Positions 56,141 to 63,904 of a DNA stretch of 64,000 nt are shown here, one piece after another. The notes under the pieces are model-generated. The model was not told where the DNA came from. It saw only the letters and a program-made list of their open reading frames with translations, and did not search any database. Each line of letters opens with the position of its first letter. The stretch's first letter is position 1. Source of the DNA: CAZOOK01 sp964581385 (GTDB taxonomy: Bacteria; Pseudomonadota; Gammaproteobacteria; Nevskiales; Nevskiaceae). Where the stretch lies: NCBI GenBank assembly GCA_964581385.1, contig CAZOOK010000026.1:20061-84060 (forward strand), in the 5' to 3' direction. The translations under genes were made by a program, and so were the position numbers.

Positions 56141-56761
56141 GTGAAGTCAGTTCGCGTTGGTGGCGTCGCTGTGCTTATGGCTTTCTGCGCAAACGTACAC
56201 GCGCAGGACACCGCTGTGGTATCGATGCGGTCCTATATCCTGCAAACCCTGGATTATCAGTTCGCCGACACCAGCCGCCGCGCGCAGAACGGCCGCGGCG
56301 CGGTTCTTGGCGCGGGCTTGCCGCTGAGCACCCACTTCAACCTCGAGCTGAGCGGGTTCTACACGACTTTCAACCCCGATCCGCAACCGCCCGCCTATGG
56401 CTGGCACGACTACGGCGGCCGGTTCGACGGCATGTTTTTCTACTCGCGCAATCCCGCGTTTTCACCGTACTTCGATTTCGGCGCCGGCTACGGCCGCAAC
56501 GCGCTCAGGACCAGCGGTCAGGCCAGCTCCGGCGCATTGGTCGATTATGGTTTCGGCGCCATCCACTACTTCTCCGTGGGAAATCTGCCGATGGGCGTTC
56601 GCGGTGATGCGCGCTATCGTTGGAGTTTTCTCGACGACAACAAGTTCAGCGGAACATCCGTGCGCGACTCGCTCGGCGAGCCGGTTTTCAGCCTTGGTTT
56701 GTTGATTCCGATTGGTTCGTCGTCGCCGAAAACATCACAGGCCGCGACGCCGGCTCAATAA
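56141..56761 (+). CDS. Outer-membrane beta-barrel protein
   Basis: 206 residues. GTG 56141 is chosen because it gives a signal peptide, VKSVRVGGVAVLMAFCANVHAQ, and has AGGAG eight bases upstream. The frame opens earlier at 56006. The mature part is a run of amphipathic strands with Gly/aromatic turns (FNLELSGFYTTF, PYFDFGAGYGRN, DYGFGAIHYF, GDARYRWSF, FSLGLLIPIG) ending in an OmpA-like barrel pattern. A TATAAT at 56068-56073 may be its -10. Divergent from sohB. Confidence 0.8.
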   Translation: MKSVRVGGVAVLMAFCANVHAQDTAVVSMRSYILQTLDYQFADTSRRAQNGRGAVLGAGLPLSTHFNLELSGFYTTFNPDPQPPAYGWHDYGGRFDGMFFYSRNPAFSPYFDFGAGYGRNALRTSGQASSGALVDYGFGAIHYFSVGNLPMGVRGDARYRWSFLDDNKFSGTSVRDSLGEPVFSLGLLIPIGSSSPKTSQAATPAQ

Positions 56762-56779
56762 GTATTCCGTAGTGCCTTA

Positions 56780-57919
56780 TCACCGTGCGTCAGGTGACGT
56801 ATCGGGCGGCGTCATCGTTCCGCGTGCGGTGCCCGTGAACTCGCCCATGCGCGCGGCGTAGCGCTGCATGCGCGCGGCGCTTTCGGCGGAACTGGGCACT
56901 GCCGGCATCCAGCCCTTGAGCGCGTCGGCGAGCATGTCCGCCAGCGCGGTGGCATGGTTTGCGGTGTCGTTAAGCGCCGGGATGTAGCGCAGCTCGTAGC
57001 CCAGTTTCTCGTAGGCGGCGCGATAGCGAATGGCGATCTCTTCCAGTGTTTCCAGGCAGTCGGCGGCGAAGCCGGGTGCGATCACATCGAGCCGGCGCAC
57101 GCCGCGCTGGGCAAGTAGCGGCAGCATCTCGTCGGTATAGGGCTTGAGCCAGGCGGCGCGGCCGAAGCGGCTCTGGAATGCCACCGTCCAGGTATCGCCG
57201 TCGAGTTCGAGTTCCGCGGCAAGCAGACGCGCAGTCTTGTGGCACTGGCAGTAATACGGATCGCCGGCGAGGATGTAGCGCTGCGGCAGGCCGTGGAAGG
57301 ACATCAGCAGGTGGTTGCCGCGGCCGTTGACGCGCCAGTGCCCGCGCACGCGTTCGGCCAGCGTGCGGATATAGCCGGGATCGTCATGATACGAATTGAT
57401 CGTGCGCACTTCCGGCACCCAGCGCTGCCGCGTCAGTCGCGGCCACACCGCGTCGAAGGCGGCAGCGGTGGCCGATGCCGAATACTGTGGGAACAGCGGC
57501 AGCACCAGCAGCTTGCGCGTGCCGAACGACGCCAGCGTGTCGAGCGCCGAAGCGATCGACGGCTCGCCGTAGCGCATGCCGATGGCGACGCGGATATTGG
57601 AAACACCCAACTGGCGGCGCAGCTGCGATTCGATCATCGAGCCGAGCCGTTCCGTGATCTTCAGCAGCGGTGAACCGTCCGCGGTCCAGATGCTGCGATA
57701 CGCATGCGCCAGCCGCTTCGGGCGGAACGGCAGGATGAAACCATGCAGCACCGGCCACCACAGCGCGGGATGCAGTTCGATGACGCGGCGATCACTCAGG
57801 AATTCGGCGAGATACTTGCGGATCGCCGCAGGCTCCGGCGCCGAAGGCGTCCCAAGGTTGATCAGCAGAACGCCGGCGATCGGTTGCGCGGCGTGAGGTT
57901 CGGCGGCGTCCAGGTTCAT
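56780..57919 (-). CDS. hemH: Ferrochelatase
   Basis: Inserts Fe(II) into protoporphyrin IX, the last haem step. 379 residues: GVLLINLGTPSAPEPAAIRKYLAEFL, the metal-site His in LLMSFHGLPQRYI, and VIAPGFAADCLETLEEI are present. It therefore complements the hemCDXY operon at the other end of the window. ATG 57919 is used; TTG 57925 would add two residues. Confidence 0.95.
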   Translation of the reverse strand: MNLDAAEPHAAQPIAGVLLINLGTPSAPEPAAIRKYLAEFLSDRRVIELHPALWWPVLHGFILPFRPKRLAHAYRSIWTADGSPLLKITERLGSMIESQLRRQLGVSNIRVAIGMRYGEPSIASALDTLASFGTRKLLVLPLFPQYSASATAAAFDAVWPRLTRQRWVPEVRTINSYHDDPGYIRTLAERVRGHWRVNGRGNHLLMSFHGLPQRYILAGDPYYCQCHKTARLLAAELELDGDTWTVAFQSRFGRAAWLKPYTDEMLPLLAQRGVRRLDVIAPGFAADCLETLEEIAIRYRAAYEKLGYELRYIPALNDTANHATALADMLADALKGWMPAVPSSAESAARMQRYAARMGEFTGTARGTMTPPDTSPDAR

Positions 57920-57938
57920 CGGCAAAAGGGCATAACGC

Positions 57939-58182
57939 TAGGGTCTGCTGGCAATCACTTGGATCGCTGCGTTGCTGCCCAAAAGGGCGCCAGGCAAGGC
58001 GCGCTGAGCGAAGTGTGGTGATTCCACATAAGCGAGGCGCAACCCGAAGGGACGGGACCGTATGGGCACAGCGCCGTGTCTCTCACTCCTCATGTACTTC
58101 AAGTACATCACGTCGTTCGTTCCTTGCGCTGTGCCCATACGGTCTCCGTCGCAGCGATCAAAGTGATTGTCAACAGACCCTA
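57939..58182. repeat. MITE-like element with TAGGGTCTG terminal inverted repeats
   Basis: 244 bp in the 340-bp gap between hemH and the permease gene. The left end TAGGGTCTGCTGGCAATCAC and right end GTGATTGTCAACAGACCCTA are inverted repeats over about 33 bp with few mismatches. Inside, CCGTATGGGCACAGCGC pairs perfectly with its complement near 58129-58145, and ATGTACTTCAAGTACAT is a palindrome. No ORF. Related to 37321-37595. The remaining gap shows no gene. Confidence 0.75.
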
Positions 58183-58265
58183 GGGTCCGTGGCGATCGGC
58201 GCCCGATTATAGGAAGAATCGCGCGCCGGCAAGACCCCAGCCGCCCAAACGGGCGAATCGATCGC

Positions 58266-59687
58266 TCAAGCGCGTGCCAGTGCACTATGGCTGCGAGAGT
58301 AAGAAAAGTAGATCACCTGCCCGATTACCAGCCATATAGCGAACGCCTGCCAAGTGAAGGCTTCGAGGTTGTACATCAGATAGCCGCAGGCGAACACGCC
58401 AAGGATGGGGACGAACGGAAATAGCGGCGTACGGAACGGGCGGTGCAGGTCGGGTCGCGTATTGCGCAACACGATCACGCCCAGACAGACGATCACAAAC
58501 GCGCCGAGCGTGCCGATGTTGGCCAGTTCCACGAGCCGGCCCAGCGGCACGAAGCCGCCGAGAATCACCATCACGATGCCGGACAGCACGATCGAGCCGA
58601 ACGGCGTCTGCGTTTTCGGATGGATCGTCGCGAAGAATCCCGGCAGCAGGCCGTCGCGCGAGATCGCGAACAGCACACGCGACTGACCGAAATACATCAC
58701 CAGCATCACGGTGGTCAGGCCGGCGATGGCGCCGATCGAGATCAGGCCGGCGGCCTTGTGTGCGCCGATCTGTTCGAGCGCGAAGGCGACCGGGTGCGCG
58801 ACGTTCAGCACCTTGTAGCTGACGATGCCGGTCAACAGCCCGGACACAATGATGTAAAGGATCGTGCACAGCGTCAGCGACGCGAGAATGCCGATCGGCA
58901 GATCGCGCTGCGGATTCTTGGTTTCCTCGGCGGCGGTGGAGACCGCGTCGAAACCCAGGTATGCGAAGAAAATCGTCGCCGCGCCGGTGGCGATGCCACC
59001 CCAACCGAATTCTTTGCTGCCGTCCGGCTGTATTTCGACAGGCGGCACGAACGGATGCCAATTGGCCGGATTGACGTGAAACATGGCGACGCCGATGAAG
59101 ATCGCGATCGCGACCAGCTTGATCGCCACCATCACCGCGTTGAAGCGCGCGCTGCTCTTGGCGCCGCTGGCGAGCAGGATCCCGAGCAGAGCGATGATCG
59201 ACGCCGCCGGCAGATTGAGCACGCCGCCGGGATGCGCGGCATCACCGGGCGCATGCAGCAGGCTCGCCGGCAAACCAGCGCCGAAAAAATCCGCGAGCGC
59301 GCTGTTGAAATAACCGGACCAGCCCGCCGACACCGCGGCGACCGACACCGTGTATTCGAGAATCAGCATCCAGCCGATGATCCACGCCGGCAGTTCACCG
59401 AGCCCGGCATAGCCATAGCCATAGGCGCTACCCGCGCCGCCGACCGCCGCCGACAGCTCCGAATACGACAGCGCCGCGCAGGCGCAGGCCACGCCGGCCA
59501 GCACGTAGCTCAGCACGATCGCCGGTCCCGCGTGCGTCGCGGCCGCGATACCGGTCAGCACGAAAATGCCGGCGCCGATGATCGCGCCGATGCCGAGCAT
59601 GGTCAGATCAAAAGCATCGAGGCTGCGCTTGAGGCCGGTGTCGGCGTGCGGGTTCTTGTCGATCGGCTTGGTGCGGAACAGGCTCAT
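58266..59687 (-). CDS. APC-family amino-acid permease (cationic amino acid transporter type)
   Basis: 473-residue inner-membrane transporter with about twelve helices. The unwound substrate-binding TM1 is LTMLGIGAIIGAGIFVLTG, and TM6 is FFAYLGFDAVSTAAEETKNPQRDLPIGI. Both are diagnostic of APC/CAT transporters. The C-terminus FAIWLVIGQVIYFSYSRSHS is typical of CAT-like proteins. Substrate may be basic or neutral amino acids. It is the last conserved chromosomal gene before the integron. Confidence 0.93.
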   Translation of the reverse strand: MSLFRTKPIDKNPHADTGLKRSLDAFDLTMLGIGAIIGAGIFVLTGIAAATHAGPAIVLSYVLAGVACACAALSYSELSAAVGGAGSAYGYGYAGLGELPAWIIGWMLILEYTVSVAAVSAGWSGYFNSALADFFGAGLPASLLHAPGDAAHPGGVLNLPAASIIALLGILLASGAKSSARFNAVMVAIKLVAIAIFIGVAMFHVNPANWHPFVPPVEIQPDGSKEFGWGGIATGAATIFFAYLGFDAVSTAAEETKNPQRDLPIGILASLTLCTILYIIVSGLLTGIVSYKVLNVAHPVAFALEQIGAHKAAGLISIGAIAGLTTVMLVMYFGQSRVLFAISRDGLLPGFFATIHPKTQTPFGSIVLSGIVMVILGGFVPLGRLVELANIGTLGAFVIVCLGVIVLRNTRPDLHRPFRTPLFPFVPILGVFACGYLMYNLEAFTWQAFAIWLVIGQVIYFSYSRSHSALARA

Positions 59688-59827
59688 GATTCTCCCTAAT
59701 TACTTGTCGTGGTGTCGGGTCTGCCGATAGGCCTAGCCGGAAGTATGCCGGGGCAAGGGAGGACAAACAAAAGCGTGGGTTCTGTGGAAGGCCCAAAACC
59801 CGGCTCACGCCGAAACGGCGCCGCCGG

Positions 59828-60850
59828 CTACATTCCGTCCAGCGGACTGCGCACTCCGCGGCCGCCGCGATTGAGTACGTGCGTGTAAATCATCGTCGTA
59901 CTCACGTCGCTGTGGCCGAGCAATTCCTGCACGGTGCGGATGTCGTAGCCGGATTCGAGCAGATGGGTGGCGAACGAGTGGCGAAGAGCATGCGGCGACA
60001 CCGGTTTGGCGATGCCAGCACGCTGTGCCGCTGTGCGTACTGCGCGCTGTACGCGATGCTCACCGATGTGGTGCCGGCGTTCGGCACCACCGCGCGGATC
60101 ACGGGAAAACGACTCTGCGGCGAACACATATTGCCAGCCCCACTCGCGCGGCGCCGACGGATACTTTTTCGCGAGTGCATGTGGTAAATAAACATCCGCC
60201 CGGTTTTCAGCACAATCGCGGTCGAACACGACGCGACGGACCGCGAGCTGTGCCCGCAACGGCTCCACCAGGGAATCCGGTAACACCGTCACACGGTCTT
60301 TTGCCCCTTTTCCGTCGCGAACGACGATCTGACGCATGGACAAGTCCGCATCTTTCACGCGCAAGCGAATCCCTTCCATCAATCGCATTCCGGTCCCGTA
60401 CAGCAGGCGCGCGATCAGGCCTTCGATATTATCGTCGAGCTTGGAAAGCAAACTTTGAATTTCAAGTCGCGTCAGCACCGTCGGCAGGCGCTGTGGCTTC
60501 TTCGCACGCGTGACGTTCTCCAGCCAGGGCAGATCCTTGTTCAGAACCTCTCGGTATAGAAACAGCACCGCGGCGAGCGCAAGATTCTGCGTATTCGCGG
60601 CGACATCGAATTTCACTGCCAGATGCGAAAGGAACGCTTCCACTTCCGCGCCTCCCATCTCCAGCGGATGACGTTTGCCGTGAAAGAGGATGAAACGTTT
60701 GATCCAATGGATATAGGCTTCTTCCGTGCGCAGGCTGTAATGCAGCGCTCGGATTCTTGCCCTTACTTGATCGAGCAGCTTCGGTGCATGTGAGGTCGTC
60801 GTGTTTTCTGTCGTAAAACTCGGGAAATTTGTCGTGTTTTCTAAAGTCAT
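59828..60850 (-). CDS. intI: Integron integrase IntI
   Basis: Tyrosine recombinase of 340 residues, close to IntI1 in length. The core-binding domain starts LLDQVRARIRALHYSLRTEEAYIHWIKRF. The catalytic Arg is in GTGMRLMEGIRLRVKD. The IntI-specific insertion is present as VYLPHALAKKYPSAPREWGW and DPRGGAERRHHIGEHRVQ. HALRHSFATHLLESGYDIRTVQ and GHSDVSTTMIYTHV supply the remaining catalytic residues, and the end is GGRGVRSPLDGM. ATG 60850 (MTLENTT) is used; the frame opens 25 codons upstream within direct repeats. It looks intact, so it is probably active. Confidence 0.95.
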   Translation of the reverse strand: MTLENTTNFPSFTTENTTTSHAPKLLDQVRARIRALHYSLRTEEAYIHWIKRFILFHGKRHPLEMGGAEVEAFLSHLAVKFDVAANTQNLALAAVLFLYREVLNKDLPWLENVTRAKKPQRLPTVLTRLEIQSLLSKLDDNIEGLIARLLYGTGMRLMEGIRLRVKDADLSMRQIVVRDGKGAKDRVTVLPDSLVEPLRAQLAVRRVVFDRDCAENRADVYLPHALAKKYPSAPREWGWQYVFAAESFSRDPRGGAERRHHIGEHRVQRAVRTAAQRAGIAKPVSPHALRHSFATHLLESGYDIRTVQELLGHSDVSTTMIYTHVLNRGGRGVRSPLDGM

Positions 60851-60949
60851 ATCGTTGATTTTTATTGATCTTTTCAGTTCACTAGTCAGATTATACGACA
60901 GCTTATGCGACAGGTTATATGACAAAATGTCGTCTAATTTAAGTTGAAC
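60851..60949 (+). other. Putative attI region with GTTGAAC recombination core
   Basis: The intI upstream region, where attI is expected. GTTGAAC (60943-60949) fits the G-TTRRRY core. The IS91-like element begins within its last two bases, so the first cassette position is occupied by it. AT-rich compared with flanks. A TATAAT on the minus strand (60895-60890) may be the intI -10. Confidence 0.55.
60891..60926. repeat. Three 12-bp direct repeats, TTATRYGACANN
   Basis: TTATACGACAGC, TTATGCGACAGG and TTATATGACAAA stand in perfect register at 60891, 60903 and 60915. They lie between intI and the presumed attI core, where IntI-binding direct repeats or a regulator operator would be. They also generate the apparent N-terminal extension of the intI frame. 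Confidence 0.75.
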
Positions 60950-61101
60950 TAAACCGCTATCGCGGTAGTGCTGTGGCTGTTGGAAGTGGAGTGATATCTG
61001 AGGGCTGAATGGAGCGGTTGTGGCGCTGTATTTTTCACATATGAGTTGATCTTTGCAGCTTCCTTTTCACGGGGATATTCCCGTTGAGATGAGGAAGTGT
61101 C

Positions 61102-61944
61102 ATGCATCCATTACGTGTTCAGATGCAGCGGGACATGAAGCTGCGTGGTCTGGCGCTGCGCACTCAGGAGACATACATCGCAGCGGTGGCGGCGCTGGCC
61201 AAACACTACCGCAGATCGCCGGACGGTCTAAGTGTCGAGCAGGTTCACCAATACGTTCTGCACATGCTGGACGAGCGCAAGCTGTCATGGAGCAGCTGCA
61301 ATCAGGCGATCTGTGCTTTTCGTTTCTTCTATGGCATCACACTCAAGCGAGGCGTGTTTGCCCTGGAGATTCCGCATGGACGCGCGCCGCAGAGACAGCC
61401 GGAGATTCTGAGTCGCGCAGAAGTCATGCGCGTGCTGGATGCCGCCAGACGTTTGCCTGATCGGGTGCTGCTGAAGACGACGTACGCGGCCGGCCTTCGA
61501 TTGTCCGAAGTCATCGCGCTGCGATGGAGCGATATCGATAGCGAGCGCATGAGCCTGCGGATCGAGCAGGGCAAGGGCGCGCAGGATCGGTACACCGTGC
61601 TGTCGTCGGGCCTGCTGGCCGAATTGCGGACTTACTGGAAGCTGTGTCGTCCACTGGGACCGTGGATGTTTCCGGGACGCGATCCGGGCAAGCCGATTTG
61701 CGATAGCTCTGTGCAGCGGCTCTATACGCGGACCAAACAAAAGGCGGGTATCACCAAGCGCGGCGGCATTCACGCACTGCGCCATGCCTTCGCCACGCAC
61801 TTGCTGGAAGCTGGCATCGATCTGCACATGATCCAGCGGTTTATGGGGCACCGCTCGCTGTCGACGACGCAGCGCTATCTGCATCTGACGCAGTCTCATT
61901 TGAAAGACAAAGCCGGCGCATTGGATTTGCTGTGGTCCGGGTAA
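61102..61944 (+). CDS. Tyrosine recombinase of the IS91-like element
   Basis: 280-residue phage-integrase-fold protein. The N-terminal SAM-like domain reads LRVQMQRDMKLRGLALRTQETY. The catalytic Arg is in TYAAGLRLSEVIALRW. HALRHAFATHLLEAGIDLHMIQ and GHRSLSTTQRYLHL supply His/Arg/Tyr. It lacks the IntI-specific insertion, so it is unrelated in role to the neighbouring integron integrase. GAGGAAG precedes the ATG. Its stop is 4 bp before the transposase start, so the two are cotranscribed. Confidence 0.93.
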   Translation: MHPLRVQMQRDMKLRGLALRTQETYIAAVAALAKHYRRSPDGLSVEQVHQYVLHMLDERKLSWSSCNQAICAFRFFYGITLKRGVFALEIPHGRAPQRQPEILSRAEVMRVLDAARRLPDRVLLKTTYAAGLRLSEVIALRWSDIDSERMSLRIEQGKGAQDRYTVLSSGLLAELRTYWKLCRPLGPWMFPGRDPGKPICDSSVQRLYTRTKQKAGITKRGGIHALRHAFATHLLEAGIDLHMIQRFMGHRSLSTTQRYLHLTQSHLKDKAGALDLLWSG

Positions 61945-61948
61945 GCCG

Positions 61949-63103
61949 GTGGCCGCGCCGGCAAGGCCGACGCTGGCGCAGATTGTCACGCAGCACACCG
62001 ACGCTTGCGCCGAGCAATTCGGCCTGTCTGCGTCCCAGCGCAAAGTCTGCCGGGCGATCCGCTCGTGCCGCACCGCGGCTCTGGGTGGACAGCTGCAAGC
62101 CTGCGAAGACTGCGGGGCGGTGCGCTACGTCTATCACTCCTGTCGCAACCGCCACTGCCCGCGCTGCCAGACAAGGGCCAAAGAACGCTGGATCGATGCG
62201 CGGGTGACGGAGCTGCTGCCGGTGCCGTATTTTCACCTGGTGTTTACTCTGCCGCATGCGCTGCACCGTCTGCTGCCGCAGCAGACACGCTGGATCTACG
62301 ACACGCTGTTTCGATGCGCCTCGCAGACCCTGCTGACTTTTGGCCATGATCCTTCGCGATTGAATGGGACGCTCGGCATCACGCTGGTGCTGCACACCTG
62401 GGCGCAGGATCTGTCGCGGCATATCCATGTGCATGGCATCGTCACCGGCGGCGCGCTGACTGCTGGTGGCAGCTGGGTCGGCTCGCGAAAGTCTTTCCTG
62501 TTTCCGGTGCGGGCACTCTCGCGCGTGTTTCGAGGCCGGTACGTCGATGCTCTCAGAAAAGCCCGTGAAACGGGCGTGTTTCGCGACAGTGCATGGACGC
62601 GGGATGACGCGCAGTGGGGGGCCTTCGTTGATGAACTGCAAAAGCCGGAATGGGTGGTGTACGCCAAGCCTCCCTTCGGCGGTCCCGAGCAGGTGATCGC
62701 GTATCTGGGCCGCTACACCCATCGAATCGCCATCAGTGAACAGCGTCTGATCGATGTGAATGATCAGCGAGTGAAGTTTCGAATGCGGCGCGGCAAAGAC
62801 CGATCGGAGCGCAAGGAGCTCACGCTGCCGGGCGCCGAGTTTTTGCATCGGTATCTGCTGCATGTCCTGCCGCTGGGATTCCAGCGCTTGCGTCACTATG
62901 GCCTGACGGCCAGCCGCTGCAAGCACGACAAGCTGACGATATGCCGGCAGCAGTTGCAGGTCGTCGCCCCCGAGCCCAAGCCGGTGGAAACTGTCGAAGT
63001 CTTCTGGCTACGCGTCGCCCAGATCGACATCCATCGCTGCCCGGAGTGTGGCGGAGCCTTGCAGCTCACGGCCAACCTGCCTCCAGCGCGCGGGCCACCA
63101 TGA
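61949..63103 (+). CDS. IS91-family transposase (HUH/Y2 rolling-circle)
   Basis: 384 residues. The N-terminal zinc-binding domain has CEDCGAVRY and SCRNRHCPRCQTRAKERW. The relaxase core has the HUH motif in RHIHVHGIVTGG and paired tyrosines in IAYLGRYTHRIAI (Y-x3-Y). It nicks one strand and drives rolling-circle transposition. The protein appears full length, and the start GTG/ATG region follows the recombinase stop immediately. C-terminal CPECGGALQL is a second zinc-ribbon-like motif. Confidence 0.95.
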   Translation: MAAPARPTLAQIVTQHTDACAEQFGLSASQRKVCRAIRSCRTAALGGQLQACEDCGAVRYVYHSCRNRHCPRCQTRAKERWIDARVTELLPVPYFHLVFTLPHALHRLLPQQTRWIYDTLFRCASQTLLTFGHDPSRLNGTLGITLVLHTWAQDLSRHIHVHGIVTGGALTAGGSWVGSRKSFLFPVRALSRVFRGRYVDALRKARETGVFRDSAWTRDDAQWGAFVDELQKPEWVVYAKPPFGGPEQVIAYLGRYTHRIAISEQRLIDVNDQRVKFRMRRGKDRSERKELTLPGAEFLHRYLLHVLPLGFQRLRHYGLTASRCKHDKLTICRQQLQVVAPEPKPVETVEVFWLRVAQIDIHRCPECGGALQLTANLPPARGPP

Positions 63104-63356
63104 ATCGCAGACCGACCCACACACTTCAGATATCACCGCTGGACCCGCCCGGCACGAACCCGGCCGTGCTGATGCGGAAAATTGACGCTTGCGCAGAGGC
63201 CTGCCACAGTCTCCCCCATCGAGGGAATCACCGAAATCAGCGCTGGGGGGCGCGACGGCCATGCCGGAATCCGGACAGAAGCAGAACGCAGAGCCGCATT
63301 CAGCGCTGCGCTGCGAAGCAATCCCCATAAGCCTGACCACCTGTGCCGGCGGTTTA

Positions 63357-63448
63357 GTCCAACGACGTTTATCCACCACGCATCTTCCAGCCTGCCGCGC
63401 CACGGCCTTCGCGCGCGGGCGTGGTGGATAAACGACTATTCGTTAGAG
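63357..63448 (+). other. attC-like recombination site 1
   Basis: About 92-bp palindrome. Left GTCCAAC (63357-63363) fits RYYYAAC, and right GTTAGAG (63442-63448) fits G-TTRRR with one deviation in the last base. The inner arms CGTTTATCCACCACG and CGTGGTGGATAAACG pair perfectly, and the unpaired spacer is asymmetrical (extra ACTATT side), as in folded attC hairpins. The cassette boundary would be after G63442. The IS91-like right end abuts or overlaps its left edge. Confidence 0.65.
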
Positions 63449-63460
63449 CGCGCCAAAGTT

Positions 63461-63817
63461 ATGAGCCACGATCAAGATCCATTGCAGAACATTGCGCGGA
63501 AGGGCTTGTTCATAGGGGCTTTCGTAGGGCTCATATTCGGGCTTCTAATTAGCGGCCCCCATTTTCACAGTTGGCCCATCGGTAACACGCTCAAGGTGTT
63601 GTTGGGAAGCACCGCCCTAGCGGCATTCGCGGGGTACTTCGTTGTTCCGCTTTTTACTGGGTCCTTGGCAAAAGGAGGCAGTGGTGGTTTCGCTGGCGGC
63701 GGCGGAGGTGACAGCGAGAGTCACGGAGTCAACTTGTCGCATCAGCTGCATTCGGTGAGCCACGATCACACAAGCCATGATCATACAAATCACACTGATG
63801 ATGGCGGCGCGTTCTAA
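63461..63817 (+). CDS. Integron-cassette gene: small membrane protein with His-rich tail
   Basis: 118 residues starting 18 bp after the attC1 boundary, with its stop TAA inside attC2, the typical tight fit of a cassette gene. Two hydrophobic helices are visible (LFIGAFVGLIFGLLISG and LKVLLGSTALAAFAGYFVVPLF). A Gly-rich linker (GGSGGFAGGGGGD) and a His-rich end (SVSHDHTSHDHTNH) follow, suggesting metal binding. No family recognised. Weak Shine-Dalgarno, so expression may depend on a cassette promoter. Confidence 0.7.
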   Translation: MSHDQDPLQNIARKGLFIGAFVGLIFGLLISGPHFHSWPIGNTLKVLLGSTALAAFAGYFVVPLFTGSLAKGGSGGFAGGGGGDSESHGVNLSHQLHSVSHDHTSHDHTNHTDDGGAF

Positions 63818-63904
63818 CCCGGCGTTCAACCGGACGTCCCGTAAGCAGGCATTTTGTGCCGGAGTGGCCTGTTGTGCGGGCCGCCCGTTAACTTTGCGTT
63901 GAAG
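63812..63904 (+). other. attC recombination site 2 (59-base-element type)
   Basis: About 93 bp with all canonical blocks: TTCTAACCCGG (R''), GTTCAACCGGACG (L''), CGCCCGTTAACTTTG (L') and CGTTGAAGC (R'). They pair into the usual hairpin. The cassette gene's stop codon lies in R''. The recombination point is after G63898. This is the stronger of the two attC sites. Confidence 0.85.

Larger units (their letters stand above)
60948..63358 (+). mobile_element. IS91-like element with accessory tyrosine recombinase
   Basis: Carries a tyrosine recombinase gene and an HUH/Y2 transposase gene, the layout of IS91-family members with an integrase ORF. Proposed ends are ACTAAACCGC (60948-60957) and its exact complement GCGGTTTAGT (63349-63358). 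The left end directly follows or overlaps GAAC (60946-60949), the tetranucleotide type targeted by IS91 elements. It separates intI/attI from the cassettes. The 245 bp after the transposase stop carries no gene and would hold the terminal hairpins. Ends need comparison with other copies. Confidence 0.7.

Noticed and set aside
58443..59699. 418-residue plus-strand open frame
   Set aside because: Antisense to the permease; Arg/His/Gln-rich composition typical of GC-rich shadow frames.
60891..60926. Possible CRISPR-like repeats
   Set aside because: The 12-bp units are contiguous without spacers and only three in number.
61102..61944. Second integron integrase
   Set aside because: It lacks the IntI-specific insertion and is coupled to the IS91 transposase.
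63182..63460. Upstream extension of the cassette-gene frame
   Set aside because: It runs through the IS terminal region and attC1; ATG 63461 just after the attC boundary is the natural start.
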